Assembly: GCA_965226565.1 (NCBI GenBank)
Contig: CBDDDI010000006.1
Span: forward strand, 175,443 to 239,442
Origin: SZUA-444 sp965226565
Lineage (GTDB): Bacteria; Bacillota; Clostridia; Oscillospirales; Ruminococcaceae
Reading direction: 5' to 3'
Length of the DNA: 64,000 nucleotides
Positions within the stretch are counted from its first letter, which is position 1. Every line of letters starts with the position of its first letter. Made by a program: the position numbers and the translations under genes. Below, in pieces: positions 63,401-64,000 of this stretch. The notes beneath the pieces are model-generated. The model had not been told where the DNA came from. It did not search any database and worked only from the letters and a program-made list of their open reading frames with translations.

Positions 63401-63863
63401 ACATAAGAAAATGTTTACTACTAAATCAAATTCTTTGATGTGTTTTGTAGAATTTGAAGATATGACAGGCAAAATTGAAGGTATTATTTTTCCTAAAGTT
63501 TATGATTTGTTTAAAGCTGTTTTAGCTGAAAATGAGATTTTTTTTATAGAAGGTGAAGTTTCTATTAAAGACCAAGAAGAGCCTAAAATAATTGTTAATG
63601 TTGTAAAAACTGCTGAAGGTTTTGAAAAGGATTGTAAAGAAAAAATTATTTGTGTTCGTTGTGAAAGTAGTAATAATTTTTTAATAGAATCAATACGTGA
63701 TATTGCTCAAAAAAATCAAGGCAACTCAAAAGTATATTTTTATTTTTCTGATGTGAAAAAATTGATTCAAGATAAAAATATTTCTGGAATTAATAATACT
63801 AAAGATGTTATAAAAAGTATGATTGATGTTGCAGGTAAAGATAATGTTGCATTTAAAAATTAA
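60411..63863 (+). CDS. dnaE: DNA polymerase III alpha subunit, DnaE type
   Basis: 1150 residues starting at GTG with TAGGAG upstream. Order: PHP domain (HLHVHSEYSLLDGACRI, VTDHGNMYA), polymerase palm with the catalytic Asp pair in PDFDIDFC near residue 400 and a third Asp in KMDFLGLR, fingers, a tandem HhH segment (FEGFTPVKDGIRFAL), and an OB-fold (LMCFVEFEDMTGKIEGIIFP). It is the lesion/lagging-strand polymerase; the PolC type should lie elsewhere. Last gene of the run. Confidence 0.95.
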   Translation: MSNFVHLHVHSEYSLLDGACRIKELVKKVKDLDQKAVAVTDHGNMYAAIDFYNECKARGIKPIIGCEVYVAPRSRFDKVHKLDFSPYHLVLLCKNNIGYQNLIKLVSIGYIDGFYNKPRVDLEILEKYSEGLICLSACLAGEVSRNLLSDNYEEAKKVVLKYKKIFGEDNYYIEVQNHGLDEQIHILPLLYRLSFETGVPLVATNDAHYIDKKDAKMQKILMCISTNTFIDDPNAMDFGTDEFYIKDEQEMRESFFGHDEAIENTAKIADRCNVEFEFGKTKLPVFKMPGVSDNKEFFINLCKKGLNKIYGDNHDESLDKRLKYELDIIIKMGFVDYFLIVWDFIRFAKENQVPVGPGRGSGAGSLCAYVIGITGIDPIKYNLLFERFLNPERVSMPDFDIDFCIEGRQSVIDYVVEKYGSNHVAQIVTFGTLGARAAIRDVARAMGVSYQIADTVAKQIPFGLDITIDKALEKNADFKAMYLGDAKIHELVDTAKKVEGMPRHTSTHAAGVVITDKPVSEYVPLQKTDDFAVTQYTMTTLERLGLLKMDFLGLRNLTVIRDCERNIHKNQPDFNIKNISYDDKDVFKMLSLGKSQGVFQFESAGMIATIIKLQPVSLEDLIAVISLYRPGPMDSIPKYIKNRHNPSLVTYKTPLLKDILEVTYGCVVYQEQVMQIFQKLAGYTYGRADIVRRAMSKKKHDVMQKERHSFIYGDKNEDGLVSCVGALANGVDEKTANEIFDEMINFASYAFNKSHAAAYATLSYQTAYLKCNYYKEYMSALLTSVIDNTNKIIEYTSDLESNGVKLLNPDINESFEGFTPVKDGIRFALLALKNMGRGVIRDIVKEREKNGKFTSLQDFLERMYGHEINSRAIEALIMCGAFDSFPTNRKQMINNFDRIMTAVSQNKRNNLEGQLDLFGNMEDDNSQGVVMDIPYEKEYSFLELLEMEKRSSGIYISGHPLSNYSEYISLSKLNNITDIINNKYKDKSQIKIMCMLRHKKMFTTKSNSLMCFVEFEDMTGKIEGIIFPKVYDLFKAVLAENEIFFIEGEVSIKDQEEPKIIVNVVKTAEGFEKDCKEKIICVRCESSNNFLIESIRDIAQKNQGNSKVYFYFSDVKKLIQDKNISGINNTKDVIKSMIDVAGKDNVAFKN

Positions 63864-63928
63864 TAGTATGTTTTTTAGTGTTTTAGACTTATTTAGATGT
63901 AATATGTAATGTATTTTACAAAAAATAC

Positions 63929-63957
63929 TTGACAATGGTAGTAGATAGTGATATAAT
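63929..63957 (+). promoter_or_regulatory. consensus promoter of the tRNA gene
   Basis: TTGACA (63929-63934), 17-bp spacer, TATAAT (63952-63957), 25 bases before the tRNA start. Confidence 0.85.
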
Positions 63958-63982
63958 TATATGGTAGTAAATTACTACTATT

Positions 63983-64000
63983 GCCGGTGTGATGGAATTG
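63983..64000 (+). tRNA. 5' end of a tRNA-Leu-like gene (cut by the window)
   Basis: GCCGGTGTGATGGAATTG matches the acceptor strand, position 8-9 and D-arm start of bacterial tRNA-Leu. The anticodon is outside the window, so the isoacceptor cannot be named. Confidence 0.7.

Overview
The window is AT-rich throughout and reads as the chromosome of an anaerobic, low-GC, spore-forming-lineage Firmicute of class Clostridia. Supporting this are spoVS, the hprK-PHP-murB-rapZ-whiA-dnaE run, a 2-oxoacid:ferredoxin oxidoreductase operon, AAGGAGG-type ribosome sites, and a purine operon in which the last two steps are done by a stand-alone AICAR transformylase and a PurO-type IMP cyclohydrolase. I cannot place the family with confidence; an Oscillospirales/Ruminococcaceae-like or Lachnospirales-like gut clostridium would fit.

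Positions 1-28.4 kb are accessory. The tail of a DASS/SLC13-type permease (1-209) is followed by a cluster at 0.5-10.3 kb. On the minus strand this has two secreted proteins with almost identical signal peptides and a conserved C-terminal Cys, three paralogous membrane-anchored proteins, and a fused ABC ATPase-permease. Diverging on the plus strand are a radical SAM/SPASM protein with a C39-peptidase-like C-terminal domain and an MFS exporter. The layout suggests a secreted, possibly modified, antagonism or signalling factor with exporters and anchored partners; I recognise no described system. ABC-transporter relics follow (10.4-11.05 kb).

Next comes a polymorphic-toxin locus (11.3-19.6 kb): an Ltp-domain membrane protein, a 2041-residue RHS/YD-repeat protein with N-terminal peptidoglycan-binding and DUF1906-like domains, an overlapping candidate immunity gene, a displaced AHH-nuclease cassette broken by a stop codon, and a truncated Imm11-like immunity gene. 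This runs into decayed prophage/ICE remnants (19.66-21.9 kb: antirepressor, Xre repressor, integrase C-terminus). From 22 to 28.3 kb there is a second element with a trypsin-like protease and its catalytically deleted copy, a tyrosine recombinase, small ORFs and a large serine recombinase. It abuts tRNA-Ser(GCU), and a 14-bp copy of that tRNA 3' end at 21991 marks the probable att scar.

From 28.4 kb on the window is mostly core: two tRNA-Ser genes; a transglutaminase-like membrane protein with YibE/F; the 2-oxoacid:ferredoxin oxidoreductase operon with a P-loop ATPase (minus); cca; lnt; a YmdB-type phosphodiesterase; spoVS; uppP; and the purine operon purE-purC-purF-purM-(two DUF4430 lipoproteins)-purN-purO-AICARFT-purD. 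A promoter, a 45-codon leader ORF and an intrinsic terminator precede purE. prs converges on purD, so PRPP supply lies next to its main consumer. The rest is murD, two M42 peptidases, a GNAT protein, a PLP enzyme of the YnbB family, hprK, a PHP phosphatase, murB, rapZ, whiA and dnaE. The window ends 18 bases into a tRNA-Leu-like gene behind a consensus promoter.

Three stretches contain candidate regulatory RNA or operators that ordinary gene calling would miss: mutually exclusive hairpins over the ABC-transporter ribosome site (3106-3150), a structured leader upstream of the serine recombinase (26457-26547), and the attenuator-like purE leader (40057-40213).
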